Shown here: positions 1 through 12,865 of the stretch, piece by piece
Layout of the letters: each line of letters opens with the position of its first letter
Numbering within the stretch: the stretch's first letter is position 1
Assembly: GCA_947652605.1 (NCBI GenBank)
Contig: OX393579.1
Coordinates: 49,544,970 to 49,608,969, forward strand
Direction of reading: 5' to 3'
DNA: 64,000 bases
From: Elmis aenea
Lineage: Eukaryota > Arthropoda > Insecta > Coleoptera > Elmidae
Position numbers and translations under genes: made by a program
Notes under the pieces: generated by a model
The model's input: only the letters and a program-made list of their open reading frames with translations
Database searches by the model: none
What the model was told of the DNA's origin: nothing

Positions 1-59
1 AAATCCCTAAGTGGACTAAAGTGGAAGTTCTAAAATAATAGTAACCCCAACATTGATAC

Positions 60-402
60 ACAAAATTAAGAGAAAAAGAAAGAAAGATAAATCAGAAATG
101 ACATATATAGAATATAGAAACCAGTTGAAGATGAATCTGGTGGAAACAAAAATTCAAGAAAGGCGGTTGGGTTGGTTGTGCCACATATGGAGTATTCCTA
201 AGTGAAGTTTAACTATGAAAGTACATGGCACAAGACCACACGGAAAAAAACGGAGAATGGTGGAGCCAGAAAAACTGGCAAGACGACATAAAAAAAAAGG
301 TAGCGAGAGAAACAGTTCGAAGATTAAAAATTTGGCACAAGATAGGAAGGCCTGTATATACAAAATCATGAATCCTACACCTAACAGTAGATGAACTTAG
401 GA
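60..402 (+). pseudogene. RTE-type LINE, 3' end remnant
   Basis: Broken reading frames on the + strand give pieces such as VETKIQERRLGWLCHI, NWQDDIKKKVARE and LAQDRKA. They align in order with the C-terminal end of the longer RTE remnant at 30749-31372. This segment follows the reverse transcriptase in RTE-like non-LTR retrotransposons. The tail TCCTACACCTAACAGTAG matches the 3' end of that copy. Stops and frameshifts are frequent, so it is a dead fragment. It runs directly into the foldback element starting at 403. The LINE identity is firm; the RTE clade is inferred from family knowledge. Confidence 0.75.
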
Positions 403-1113
403 CTAACCAGGGAAGGTCACGATATGTTGTCGCTAGAATCTGATAAAAGCTGTGTTTATCGCATCAAGAACATCAAAACTAAATGTTTTGCAGAGTCATA
501 CGTGCCACTGGCACTTTTCTTCTGAAAAATAGGGGAAAAAGCTGTTAAGTTAAATAGTAAAAATAATTTTTGCGATCGTGTTGGCCATGAAACCGCCGGA
601 GATAACATCAAGATTCTTCTAAGTACCAATACGCGCATCCTTTGCAAGTAAAACGGTGCAAAGTTTTTGAAAAAATCTTAAACGGTTCCGAGGAAAAACT
701 TCGAAAACGAAACCCCTGCAAAAGCGCTATGATTTGAGAAGTTGTACAACTAAATCTATGCGACTTGCATAGGCGTTTAACACAGGGAAAGCCGTTTTCA
801 CAAGGGCCTCGTTTTTCGCGTTTTTCTCCGGAACCGTTTAAGATTTTTTTAAAAACTTTGCACCATCTTACTTGCAAAGGATGCGCGAATTGGTACATAG
901 AAGAATTTTGATTTTATTTCTGATGGTTTCATGGCCAACGCGATCGCAAAAATTACCTTTATCATCTAACTTTTCAGTTTTGCCCTATTTTTCTGAAGGA
1001 AATGGCCGGTGGCACGTATAACTCTGCATAACATTTAGTTTCGATGTTCTTGATGCAATAAACACAGCCTTGATCCGATTCTAGCGACAACATATCTTGA
1101 CCCTCCTTGTAAG
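403..1113. repeat. Foldback element F1, copy 1
   Basis: About 710 bp made of two long inverted arms of roughly 320 bp each. The left end reads CTAACCAGGGAAGGTCACG. The right end, reverse-complemented, begins CTTACAAGGAGGGTCAAG and continues in parallel almost to the centre. Conserved blocks in both arms include GATCGCGTTGGCCATGAAAC and GCGCATCCTTTGCAAGTAA. No protein is encoded. Four more copies lie in this window (11949, 17556, 22244, 59855). I could not define a target-site duplication. It behaves like a non-autonomous DNA transposon with long terminal inverted repeats; the superfamily is unknown. Confidence 0.85.
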
Positions 1114-2793
1114 AAGAAGATAGTTCTAGTAACTGATAGTCACGTGACAAAAAACTGGATACAGATCTGCCCAAAAATGTACCTGAACTGTTTTAGGATA
1201 AATTTTCAAATATGAGATAGTAGCCACTAATGTACAGTTCTGAACATATATTTTTTAAGGATGCATTTCGGGAATGAAATTGTCACACCTTGTATAATAA
1301 TCTTTTGGCTAAAATATACCCGTAAAAATTTGGTAAATAAATTTAAAAAATACATGTACATTTTAACACGATTCACTATAGGTACTATACTTTACCCATC
1401 AATTTATACAAAGTTGTGCAAATATAAACGTATCACCTAATAATGTGGACAGTATATCCTACCATAAAGTCTAAACACAAACAGGTGATAAACCAAAACC
1501 GATGGCTACTTGACTTTGCCATTACTCGCATTGTTAAAGCATGTTTTGGCGTGCTGATTTTGGCCTTAACATGATCAATCACAACCGTTATATCGATCCG
1601 GATTGTATTATGTCCGCAGCACGTTCGTATAATGCTTTATCCTAATGTATTATTATCTTGAAGCGACCTAATTTACTCATTATGAAACGTGTGAACGTCG
1701 TATTCACCAAAACATCTGGATCTGATACATAATTCGTTCCATTGCGGGGCCCAACTACTTGATTCGGCCAAATAAAATCTTATATCATCGCTGCGTTCCG
1801 TTTCATGCACTTGCTTTTATTCGAAATCTCTCACAATTCATGCTAATAACGACATATTACAACAGCGGTAAAACAATCCTTCATATTTTGTTCCTCGACT
1901 ATCTCTTTGTAGTTTTACCATTTTAAAGCATCAAATTTTATTGTTCCGAAATATACGACCCCATAACACGGAGTTAATTATTTTACACACCGGGAAAGTT
2001 TTAAAAGTGTTGAATAAAACAGAAAACAGGTTTCGTCGGTCCGTAACATTAGGAAACGATCGAAGAATAATAATCAAGACACCCTCGAATTGGATTGATT
2101 TTCTCCTGTGGCACAGAACACTTGATTATTCATAATCTTAAGTTCGACAAACTTTCAGGAAGGTGGATGTCATGTTAAGAGGCCTATTTTTGAATAAAAG
2201 GAAGCAAGCGTGTGAATTTTATTCGCCGTTTGCAAAGCAAAACAAAGAAGCAACGTCAGTGGTTTAAAAGCTGTGAGTTCGAAGTGCAAAGGTTTATTTA
2301 CGCCCGGAAATGGAAAAAAAAAACACGTTGATTAAATAAAAGTTTGTAATGAGACATAAAGAAACATGAAATATTTATAAAACACTAACTTGTCGAGGAA
2401 GGCATTTATAAATATGAGAAAATTGACTGAAAACCATAAAAAATAAGACAAGAATTTAGTATGTGGTTTCATGTTTCGTTATTAAAATTTTCCGAAAATG
2501 ACTTCTTTCAAAAAAAGCAGACTATACTAAAATGAAATCAGTGTCAAAAATTGGCTTGGACAATGTTTTGGTATCAACTTGTGTGTAAATTATCCTTTGA
2601 ATTTAAACACGGAAAATTTTGACACAATATTTTAACAGATTCACCAAATCTAGATATAATTTTTTTATAGAAATTATTGAATTGGACTAACTATTAACAA
2701 AATGTCTTCCAAAAATTTTATTATTTTACACACAATTTAAGGCCAATGATAACTAATATTTCTTAGGGAAAAACAACCTAGTGGTCCTTCTTA
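1114..2793. other. Non-coding, no recognisable feature
   Basis: AT-rich sequence with only short open frames that lack any protein-family resemblance. No RNA gene or clear repeat was seen. Confidence 0.5.
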
Positions 2794-3543
2794 TACAGGG
2801 TGTTTTTTAAATACTGCGAAAAATTTCGGGTGGTGATTCCTTATCGAAAATTAAGGGGGGTCTTTTATATAATTTTTTTTTCTATGACGTCTCCTTTCGG
2901 AGTTACATCCCCCCCCTAAAGGGGAGCGGTAAAATTAGGTTTTTATTTTATTTCAAATTTGGATATATGTAGGAAAATGATATTTGGTAGATGTTTTTTA
3001 CTTATTAAAAGGTTTTTTATAGTAATATTTTCAATCATCTCCCACCCTCACAGGGGGCTGAAAAGTGCGACCCCCTGTTGTTTTTTTTTTATTAGAACTT
3101 TTTTTGAAATTGATGGGCGTTGTAGCGTTGTCGTTGCGTAAACGTCAAAATGATTAACATCTGTCAATTCTATCCAATATGAACATAAACAAACCATGGT
3201 AACCACCAAATTGAATCGTTTTATAGAAGAATATTATTTAATGGTGCATGTTTACTTATTTTATTTTTTACTCAAAAACTGTAGGTTTAACAAGAAAAAC
3301 TAAAGAATAAAAAAAGTTTCTAAATAAACCAAGCTTTCAAAAAAAAATTTTAAAATTGCAAAACCCACCAAAAAGATCTGATTAAAAAAAACAACAGGGA
3401 TCGCACTTTTCAGCCCCCTGCGAGGGTGGGAGATGATTAAAAAAATATTACTATGGAAAACCTTTTAATAAGTAAAAAACATCTACCAAATATCATTTTC
3501 CTACATTTATCCAAATTTGAGAAATAAATTAAAAACCTAATTT
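2794..3543. repeat. Foldback element F2, copy A (right end truncated)
   Basis: The left end TACAGGGTGTTTTTTAAA is followed by TTCCTTATCGAAAATTAAG, GACGTCTCCTTTCGGAGT and a C-rich block with GGGGAGCGGT. The inner part (near 2960-3090) comes back inverted at 3390-3540, including GCACTTTTCAGCCCCCTG and CATCTACCAAATATCATTT. The outermost part of the right arm is missing, so the copy ends abruptly near 3543. Other copies are at 24954, 53450, 56600 and the window's right edge. No coding capacity; probably a long-armed non-autonomous DNA transposon. Confidence 0.8.
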
Positions 3544-4512
3544 AATTTCAGGTTTAAAACAGATTATATTAATACCATAATAGAAGCAAAAAAGTGTGCT
3601 TTACTGCCAAAACCATGAATTTTTTATTACAAGCGCGTAATTAATATTTGTGTAGGATCCCAGTCTCTTAATGTAGCAAAATAACCATTTTTCAACTTAA
3701 TACCAACATTTAAATAAAATTGTTTGACCACATTTATTTAGCATTGGTTTTATAAAACTGCTAGTTTGTTGAGGGGCAATATTTAAACTACCTCTACTTT
3801 TGCTCTTTTGCCTTGTGCACATTGCAAAAACCGGCATTTGCACGTAAATCGTACGTGAACTTTTAAAATCGCCTGCATCCAAACATAATTTTTTTAAATA
3901 ACGTTTTCAAATTAAAAAATGTACGTGATACATGTTTCGAAATTTAATTAAAATTTTACGAAAACACATCGAACTGAGGATTAAGAAACAAAAGAACGTT
4001 TTTAAAAACCCTTCTACATATTCATCGATGTGTTATTGTATATTCGAAATTTGACGTTTTTGAATTCATCATAGTGAACGGATAACGGGAGTGTATTTGG
4101 TGTGATTGCTCGACTGGAAATGGATGCAAATTTTAACGCAAAATCTGCATTTTTGGTTCTTAAAAACAGTGTACGGATATAAAATAAACATTTGTTAAGA
4201 ATAGGTGATGTTCGCTACGCGGTCTGACGCATATATTAATAACTAAACATTATGTTGGAATATTTTAGACCACATATGCGAACCAATTTGCATTTCAAAG
4301 TGAATACCAATACATTTACTGGGAGAACATTCCTGCTAATATTCACACATGTTTTAATGCAGAATTCTGATAGTAACAGAACATAGAGGCAGACATGGAA
4401 ATTATATTAAAGTTACGTCGAACCATTATTCAAGGAGTCGTAATCAAGTACAAAACAAAGGTATCTTATAGTGCGATACAATGTTCTAAGGCGTTTTTAT
4501 TGCCAGACTATA
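3544..4512. other. Non-coding, no recognisable feature
   Basis: AT-rich stretch with no supported gene or repeat. Confidence 0.5.
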
Positions 4513-4845
4513 TACAGGGTGATTGAATTTGACTGTCGCAGCCCTATAACTTTGTTTTTTTTTTAAGAGAAAACTCCTATAAACCTTGTATTTTTGTAAA
4601 TCGTGGAAAATTCTCCATCGAATGACGTTCCAATGTTTTTTCTACGAAGCAGTATATCAGATTGGCTCAACTTTTGTGGAAATGACATGGTAATTTTTTT
4701 AATTTATTCTGATAGAGAATTAAATTCTAAATCCGATAGTGCGTTAAAAAAAATAAGCATACATAGGAAACTTTTTGAGGAAAATGAGTTGAAAGTTATT
4801 TACTCCTATTATTTTTCACAAAATCGTTGTGTTTGACTGTATGTG
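4513..4845. repeat. Repeat family F3, one arm
   Basis: It begins TACAGGGTGATTGAATTTGA then CTGTCGCAGCCCTATAACTT. The same order of blocks recurs at 24249-24540, and inverted at 25817-25948. The right end fades out near the phrase TTCACAAAATCGTTG, which is also at the inner end of the 24.5-kb copy. A short open frame across it is not a recognisable protein. Interpreted as one arm of a third inverted-repeat transposon family. Confidence 0.65.
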
Positions 4846-5935
4846 TTCATGAAAATAGGACGAACGAAGAAGTTGGCGCGGGTGACCAGGTGATTCAAAA
4901 TTGTAACTCTTAGTAGTAAATACGTGTACATAGTTTTTCCTGATTCTGGCACTTTCTTATTTTTGTACTAATATTTCCCGCACACTTTATGTTACTTTTT
5001 TATTAACAGAATGCTGCACATAGGTGCTTCAAAGTGAATTTGATTGTTTGTTCCAAGTTCCAACAAGCCATTTAAAACCAATCCATGGATCAGTCCATGA
5101 ACTGGTTTATTCTCATGCGTGAACTATGTACTGATAAATATATTGCCCATTATTAGCCGTTGTTGGAACGCTTTTACGACTGGCCTAATTGTAAGTGACA
5201 TTTGTTGGGTTCATAGGAATGAGCGCATCGCTAGGGTAAACACCTTGAGAATCCAGTACTAAATGGGATTGGGAGGGCGATGCATAGTTACCAGTACTAA
5301 CGTTAGTTATGAACTGCGCATGCGTGTGAAAATCCAAGCGTTAGTACATGCCTTCATTCACGTACTGTTGTGATCGTCCGCAAACCTCTACATGAATTGA
5401 TTTGAGAGTTAATGGAACAAATGACTGACCGTCGTCCGGTGAACTGTCAGAGACTGATGGAACGCGATATTGATACTGCGCAGAATCATGACAATCCGTC
5501 GCATGGTGTTGGAACAAACCTATGGTGTTATTGTGGTTGGATGTTACTTTCAACTTGCTTTTTTCAAATATGACGATTATGTAGTTGCTAATGTAAACAT
5601 TTAGATTTAATAATTTTGGTGAATGAAATGCTCTTATTAAAAGTTCATTTAAGGTTACCAGTAAACCTACTCTTGATAAAAATTGTATAAAAAAGTTTGG
5701 AGCAACTGATTTAGTACCAAAATGTTTACTTTAATACTGAATTAAACAATTGCGTAATTTTTTGCACATGTATATGTCCACATTCTTACAAAATAAGTTT
5801 GTTCGAATGTTCCAAAAGTGTGCTACAACAAATTGACATCTATAGGCGTTCCCTTCCATTTTAAATAATGGTTGAGGGCAATGTGTGTCGAACAACTACA
5901 TCTACATTTCTACATTTGACATAGGTTTACATTAA
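4846..5935. other. Non-coding, no recognisable feature
   Basis: No protein resemblance, RNA gene or repeat was recognised. Confidence 0.5.
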
Positions 5936-5939
5936 ATAA

Positions 5940-6362
5940 ATTCATTAATAAACGCAAAAGGAGCCCAGAACTTTTTTTTTTGGAACACCAGTCTCTTTTT
6001 TTTAGCAACATGATCCTTGATGCTTTTTTCACGAACAATTAAAAAAGTTATTTGAGGTCTTATAATCCTTAATTTGGCTATTTATAACGTGTTTAAGAAA
6101 TTTGAAGCCATTTGCTCTAGTTCTTAAGAAAATAGATTTTTCGGTCTTTGCATTTTTCCCATTTTTCCCATTTTTCACGAAAAATTAAAAAAGTTATTTG
6201 AGGGCTAATAATCCTTAATTTGGCCATAAATAACGTGTATACGAAGCTTGCTTTTTGTAGTATTTTAGCTCAAAATTTACAGCTCTCCGTCCCTTTGTCG
6301 ATTTATCGCTACACTATGGGGGGAGTTCTGACCCCACCTACCCCCTCCTGCCTACGCCACTG
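5940..6362. mobile_element. hAT-like element, right terminus
   Basis: The sequence ends CCTGCCTACGCCACTG at 6362. Read inward on the minus strand this is CAGTGGCGTAGGCAGG followed by a G-rich tract, a typical hAT terminal repeat. No matching left terminus was found, so the left boundary is arbitrary. The interior is AT-rich with a duplicated segment annotated separately. Confidence 0.5.
6030..6244. repeat. Direct duplication of about 69 bp
   Basis: Segments 6030-6098 and 6176-6244 are near-identical direct copies sharing AATTAAAAAAGTTATTTGAG, ATAATCCTTAATTTGG and ATAACGTGT, with starts 146 bp apart. The spacer has CATTTTTCC repeats. It lies inside the presumed hAT remnant. Confidence 0.75.
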
Positions 6363-8320
6363 CACTGTTTTACGTACTCCTTAGCTTACCCAGTGTTTAT
6401 TAAAACCACGGGCAATGTATTTGAACTGTTTTGACTGACTGTAAATGATTGCACAATGTCATTCACTAATGAATTTTCTAGCTGGTCAAAGCATATTTTG
6501 AAATATACCAATAACAAGTTTACACTTAATTATATGTTTAAAAAAAAAACTAACCACTTCCATAATAAACTGTCCATTTGCTAGATAATTGAGTAAAATA
6601 TAGTTCAAAAGCAGTGCGAACTATCAAATGAAATCGAAAAACAATTGCTAGCTTTGGAACTCTGTTTGTCTGTCCTTCTATGGTACTACTTTTTTTCTAG
6701 TATAAATTTAAAAAATTAAGAACAAAAACCATAAAATTATTTAAAGTAGTAAAATATAAATGCACCACCAAACGACTTTAAATTATGTTTTTAATCGCCT
6801 CATGATGATGTCTCGTGTTTCTTGCTCGAGACTCATTTTTTTAAACTTCAAAGTTTAAGATGCCTTATAATTCCCTCATTTCAACAAGATAATAGTCTGG
6901 ACTCAAAGTAGAAAAACAAGTGGCAGAAAAATGGGAACGACTTAAGCGTCAAAACGTTCGTAAGAGTTAATTATGATAACTAGAACAATTACAGCGTAAT
7001 TTCACTTTTTGGTGCGAGACGATGGCTCTCGACATAATAATTCTAGCAATTTTTCAATTGCAAGATGTATTAAACTACTTTAATGCGCGTTAATGTAGAT
7101 GTTATTAAAGTTGACATCTCGGACTGGGAGATTAAAATTTATTACAGCAACGACTTCTATGCAAGAAGATACACAAGTACGAACTATTTAGCAAAATAGA
7201 TTTCTATGTGTGGCACAACAAGAACAGCAAACACAACACGGCGCGTTCTGTAAAACCAATATTAGATTATTATTTTGCTCAATGGCCAGGTGAATCTAGA
7301 AGTGCATAATATTGCTATTGTGCGTAATTTTGTTGCAAAAATATCAATTATAAGTTCATAGCAGTAATAGCAATGTACATTATTGGTTCTGAATTGGAAT
7401 CGCATCTTAAGACGTTTTGTACAATCCTTAAAAATTATATAATTAATGAGAATATCGGTGTTTAAGAGAACTTAGTGTACGAATTACCGTACAATAATAA
7501 ATTTTTCAAGTTTCATAAAACCGCTTGCAGATATTTGGAACCTGTTTTGTTGTTATTATTATTGATGTGTAGTGAAGTGAATATGACTGTCATTTTTGTC
7601 CTATAGTCGATCTCTAGTTATAAGTGAGCTCCCAATGATCGCTCTGCAATTTGAATTATCCTGTAAGTAAAAAGATGGGCTTTGATGGAAGTTTAAATAT
7701 CGTACACGTGAGGTACAACGCAACCTACTGACGTAATCAATAAAGAAGTGTCTTAAATGTAGCGTGACTCAAAGTACCCCACAAAATGCCACGTCCAAAT
7801 TGGTTCAAATCAATTTAATTCCATTTAAATTGTGAGAAGTAGATAAATAATTCAATTTTTGTTGTAAGTTCGTTTGCCCCGAGTTCAACGGTTTAAAACT
7901 GGTGGTAGTTAAACACGTTATCACTCGGTCGAAGGTTTTTAATTAAAGATAAAGTTTCTTGTACAAGTAGTTGTTTAGAAAATGATCCTTTGACAATATT
8001 AGGACGATGAAATTAGTAAAATTACTTAATTAAGTTGAAAAATATGATTAGTTTTGTCTTACATGGTGTAAGTAAACAGGATCGTTACGATTTGAAAGCA
8101 ATGAATTAATTTTTAAACGCTTATAAATTAGGAAAATACTTAATTACGAAATGTATTTCAGAGGAAACTGTTTTATTCAATTTTAAAAATTCGAAATTTA
8201 TCTTAATATTTGTACATATGTTATCGGAAACAATTTTCTTTTTTGGTGTAGTAGATTGTAATACGGCTCTTGGATTACAAAATAACTTGTTTTACATACA
8301 AGGCCTTCTTGATCTTAATC
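6363..8320. other. Non-coding, no recognisable feature
   Basis: AT-rich sequence; no supported gene, RNA or repeat. Confidence 0.5.
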
Positions 8321-8760
8321 GGGCCCTCTTTTACTTTTCGATGTCGAGGTATGAGTTCTTGATTCTTGATTGTTGTTTCTTCACTCCTGCCCATCGTAAG
8401 CTAATTGTGGCACATCTCTCCAGCTGACTCCTTTTTTTTTCTAGTCTGTGTCTCACTTCTTTCTCCCATTTTATTCTTGGTCTTCCTCTATTTCTTTTTC
8501 CCTCAAACTTCGTTTTCCATTCCATTGCTACGTACCTGCTTTCTGGCATTCGTAGTAAATGTCCAAGCCATCTTAATTGATTCGTCTTCATCTTTTTCTT
8601 TATCTGTCACTCCTAGGCTTTTTCTGATTTTATCGTTGCTAATCTTATCAATTAGTCTACATTCCTCTATTCGTCTCGAAAATTTCATTTCCTGTGTATG
8701 TATCCTTTGTTTTTGCTTTCTTATAAGTGCCAAGTTTTTGAACTATAATGTACTATCTTT
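8321..8760 (-). pseudogene. RTE-type LINE, C-terminal remnant
   Basis: Two minus-strand frames joined by a frameshift near 8590 cover the region after the reverse transcriptase of RTE-like LINEs. The upstream frame has MKFSRRIEECRLIDKI then RKSLGVTDK. The downstream frame has LRWLGHLLRM followed by KRNRGRPRIKWEKEV. The order (E/MKF-RRI, DKI-ND-IR, LRW-GH--RM, GRPR-W) is the known C-terminal signature. It is a different lineage from the copy at 30749, judging by the residues. It lies 50 bp from another LINE of a different clade in the same orientation. Confidence 0.8.
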
Positions 8761-8810
8761 TGAGATCTCCTTCTTACCTATCAAGCATTTATTGGTGACG
8801 TGACAAAATA

Positions 8811-9602
8811 GAGGTGGTTCCCTTTCGGGTTCCTGTACTGCGACCTATTGGTCTATTGTACCCTCTGGTGATAGCCCCTTAAAGGAGTCCTGAGTTTTTA
8901 AAAAACTCCAGGATTTTCTTCAAGGGTGCTTTTCTTAACTCTTCTTGGTTGGCTTTTTCCAGCCCTAGAAGTGTACGCCGATAGGGTGTGAATCCTTCAC
9001 ACTGGCATATTACGTGAAGAGGAGTTTCTTCTTCTTCACCACATCTTCTGCATATGTCGGTCTCTGAGAGCCCTATTATGTTGATATGTTTGTTTAGCCC
9101 ACAGTGTGCTGTGACGAGTCCTGTGGTTGCTCTGATGTCTGCTCTGTTCATCCTGAGCATTTCTTCAGTCTTTTCTTTAAAGACCATTGACGAGATAGCT
9201 TTAGAATGGGCTTATCCTGCAACTTTTTTCCAATGAGCATTATGCCCTTGTATTAATATGTCATTAAGACACCGCTTGGATGTTCCATAGGATGTACCAA
9301 CTGCGGGCTCTGGTCCGAAGAAAGTTGTCTCGCTGCCAATTTTGGCTAGGCGATCTGCCTTCTCGTTCCCTGGTATATTAGTGTGCCCTGGGCACCATAC
9401 CAGTTTACCATTATCCCTGCTTCCTGGCACGTTAAGTGCCCGTTTGCAGTTCAGAACAAGTCCTGAGTTTACTTCCGACGAGCCTAGGAGCTTTTAACGC
9501 TGCTTGGCTGTCGGACACTATGAAGATTCTTTTATTATTAAAATCTCTTTCTAATAGTGTTTCTGCACATAAGTGCATAGCGTACCAACAGCTTAGTGGA
9601 GA
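8811..9602 (-). pseudogene. RNase H-bearing LINE (I/R1 type), 3' end, copy 1
   Basis: Minus-strand frames encode the end of a non-LTR retrotransposon polyprotein. The RNase H domain shows IFIVSDSQAALKA (an active-site Asp) and, after a frameshift, WCPGHTNIPGNEKADRLAKIG (conserved His and final Asp). The tail has a Cys/His motif, CRRCGEEEETPLHVICQC, and ends in FFKNSGLL. The roughly 65 bp beyond the stop are 3' untranslated region, shared with the copy at 50916. RNase H occurs in the I, R1 and LOA groups but not in Jockey or RTE, which supports the clade. The copy is 5'-truncated at about 9602 and has a frameshift near 9430. Confidence 0.88.
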
Positions 9603-11948
9603 TATTAAAACGTAGAGGAAAATCATGAGAGGAAGCAAGGGACCGAAGGGGTGGCGTAGCTTTGTTGAGGGGAAGTAATTTGAAGGAACAAACCTCGATA
9701 CCTACGGGTAAAAGAGGACAACGATGTTGATGAAAATGTAATAGATAATACAGATCGTCTTGGAAAACAAAATTTTATTTTACATACAAGGTGTTACATG
9801 AAATTTTTCTAAAATGTATCAAATTTCGTTATGGAAAATGTAGCTTTGTAAGAAAGCATTAAGATCAATTACGAGTTTAAAATAAAAGGTAATAAATCTC
9901 TGTTAAGATAAATCGGTAATAGCTCTCGTGTTGGAGTCGTTTAAGTTTAACTCTTTGTGACACATTTTTTTACGTTTTTTATTGCATGCGTTAGACAAGG
10001 AATCTAATCCCGCAATGTAAGTTGCGCAGATTTATGCAAATTGCTTTTTTGCATGCGTTATTGACAACTTTATAATTTCGCTACATGTAGAACGAATCGA
10101 TATACTCGTTTTATTTTAATTTTACCATAATAAAATTGATAAAACTTGTGTGCTCTGTTGTTAACTACCCAAATTAATTACAGCGACTAAAGATAACCGC
10201 GAAAATTATTTTCTACATCAACAGAAAAGCAAATATCGATTTAAAATTGCTAACTTTATGTTTTTGCTTGATAATTACAGCTGTTTTTCTCATTTGCTGC
10301 AAAATATTTACTATTAGCGTCTGAAAATGTTTGCACTCTTCTAGCGGCAAATAAAACGATTAAATTAGTTCGTTAAACAACTGCATCAAACGAAAAAAGA
10401 AAAATTAAAATTGTGCGTTTCGCCTTCCGTCCATTAGGAGTTAATTTTTTAAACGGAACTACCAATTCCCTTTGAAGATTATGGTAAAGCTGCTTTCCGC
10501 ACTTTGTTTTAATTATTTTTACATTTTCTGAAGCTTTATGTTTCTAATGCGTTCTTGTAATTGTTGTACCACCTAATGAGTGCAGACCTGACTCGGAATA
10601 AATGTTGTTTAAATGTTAATACAATTCAGAGTTTTAAATAAATAATAAAGGGAGTTGTAAAATAACTTTTTTAAATGTATGAGAGTGTATTTTTGTGTAA
10701 TCTATCCAGCAAAAGGAAATCCAATGTTTCTTGAGTTGCCCCATTCCTTCAAGAATGATTTCTTTTAGAAGCTTCGCAAAATAGGCTTCAACAGCTATGT
10801 TTAACCCATTATTGCAGTAAATTTTCTTCCCTTAAAGAGTCACAATCAACATTTACCTTAGCTGCTTTTTAAATTTATCCTTAAAATTGCTATTTATAAA
10901 AGTATACTTGGTTACATATGAACGTTCGTTGTACCTGTAGAAGTCTCATTTATCAGCAAAAGGAACATCTTTAGTTTTACATTACTTTTGCGAAATAAGT
11001 CGCCTGTGTATGTTCGTATATGTGCACAAATAAATTACCAAGTAAATATTAAATACTGAAAGCAGCTGGACATAAAATAACACAGTCATACCATTAAGAT
11101 GAAAAGTTGCATTCTGTAACAAAAGTTTCGTAATTCTCATGCTGCCTGCTATTTATGAACTCTGAAGTCTCTATCAATTTACCAAACATCATAAGTTCCA
11201 AGTGGAAGTTGTTTTATAAAGTTTATGGGACCCAACTTGAACTTCCAGTTTTATGTATCACCCGAGTTTTATATGGGAAACGTATTATCACAATTTGCTT
11301 CAGCTATTACTTTGCTGTTTTAGAATTCTGTTATTTTCTTTGAATAACCGTTAAGATACTTAAATTTTAAAAGCTAGTGCATGGTTTTTAGGTCTTTTTG
11401 TTGAGTGGGTGTACCTGAGTATTAAGTAACGCCAGAAGAATGCAGTCGTCGTACAATGTAACCGTTTTTCGGAGAACCTGATTAAAATTAAAAGAGATTG
11501 TCTTTCATATTTGAACGTATCGCATAAAGTTATGCTTTGTCGACATTTTTCATTTTTCCGGGTATGAGAAATCATACTGAATTTTTTAAGAACTACCAAG
11601 TTAATTCCGTAAATTAGATGATATAATTATTTTTAATGCTGATATGATATGATTTAATTTAATTATTCAGTCACATTGCGTATCGGCAACAAGATAAACT
11701 AATTTTTTTACATTTTTGCTGGTAAATTCATCTCCCAAAACAGACTTGTTAATGTGGTATTAGTTTTACTGACAATTTATTAAAACCGAAATATTTATCG
11801 ATAAAACGAACAATAATGGAACATCTGTGACGATTGGATATATTAAAAAAATCTGATAATCATTGTATTGACCATAAAATCAGCCAAACTCATAGTATGA
11901 AAGCGTGCCCATAAAAAAATAAAAAAAATTGGATGTCACATCTCAATA
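9603..11948. other. Non-coding, no recognisable feature
   Basis: Long AT-rich stretch with short meaningless open frames only. Confidence 0.5.
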
Positions 11949-12635
11949 CTTACTAGGGAAGGTCAGGATATGTTGTCGCTAGAATCTGATCAAGGCTGTG
12001 TTTATTGCATCAAGAACATCAAAACTAAATGTTTTCCAGAGTTATACTGGCCATTTCCTTCGGGAAAATAGGGGAAAAATTGAATAATAAAGGTAATTTT
12101 TGCTATCGCGTTGGCCATGAAACCGTCAGAGATAAAATCGAAATTCTTCTATTTACCAATGCGCGCATCCTTTGCAAGTAAAATGGTGCAACGGTTTTGA
12201 AAAAATCTTAAACCTTTCCGGAGAAAAAGGCGAAAAACGAGACCCTTGTAAAAACAGTTTCGCCTATGCAAGTCGAATAGATTTAGTTATACAACTTCTC
12301 AAATCATAGCGCAGGGGTTTCGTTTTTGAGGTTTTTCTCCGGAACCGTTTAAGATTTTTTCAAAAACTTTGCACCATTTTAATTGCAAAGGATGCGCAAA
12401 TTGGTAAATACTTAAATAGTAGAATTTCGATTTTGTCTCTGACAGTTTCATGGCCAACGCGATCGCAAAAATTACCTTTTTATACCAATTTTTCAGTTTT
12501 TTCCCCTATTTTTTCGAAGGAAATGGCCAGTGGCACGTTTAACTTTGGTAAACATTTAGTTTTGATGTCCTTGATGCAATAAACACAGCCTTAAACACAT
12601 TCTATAGACAACATATCGTGACCCTCCTTTGTTAG
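11949..12635. repeat. Foldback element F1, copy 2
   Basis: Left end CTTACTAGGGAAGGTCAGG; right end CGTGACCCTCCTTTGTTAG. The arms meet near 12290. The central GC-richer blocks are the same as in copy 1, including GGTTTCATGGCCAACGCG in the right arm. About 690 bp, no coding capacity. It is a full-length copy with both termini present. Confidence 0.87.
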
Positions 12636-12857
12636 CAGGTTGTGTAAATTTTTACAACACCATTACGGATTTTGCCCCAACTATCAATTTAAAATTTCTA
12701 CTATTTAATACGCTAGTTATAAATAAAACAAAAGATTTTCAAATTTTCGAAATATTGTAGGAACTGGGCACAAACCACCGATTTTCGGGTCAAATTCTTA
12801 TCAAGCACGTCACAATTCTTCTATATAAATTTAACCATCCTTAAATCTCTAGTCGTT
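12636..12857. other. Short non-coding spacer
   Basis: Between foldback F1-2 and the hAT element; nothing recognised. Confidence 0.5.
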
Positions 12858-12865
12858 GTCGCTGG

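Noticed and set aside
403..1113. F1 hairpins as primary microRNA precursors
   Set aside because: Arms of over 300 bp with transposon-like termini in five copies fit a mobile element; microRNA hairpins are far shorter.
8405..8803. 132-codon + strand open frame resembling a membrane protein
   Set aside because: It is the opposite strand of the RTE remnant at 8321-8760.
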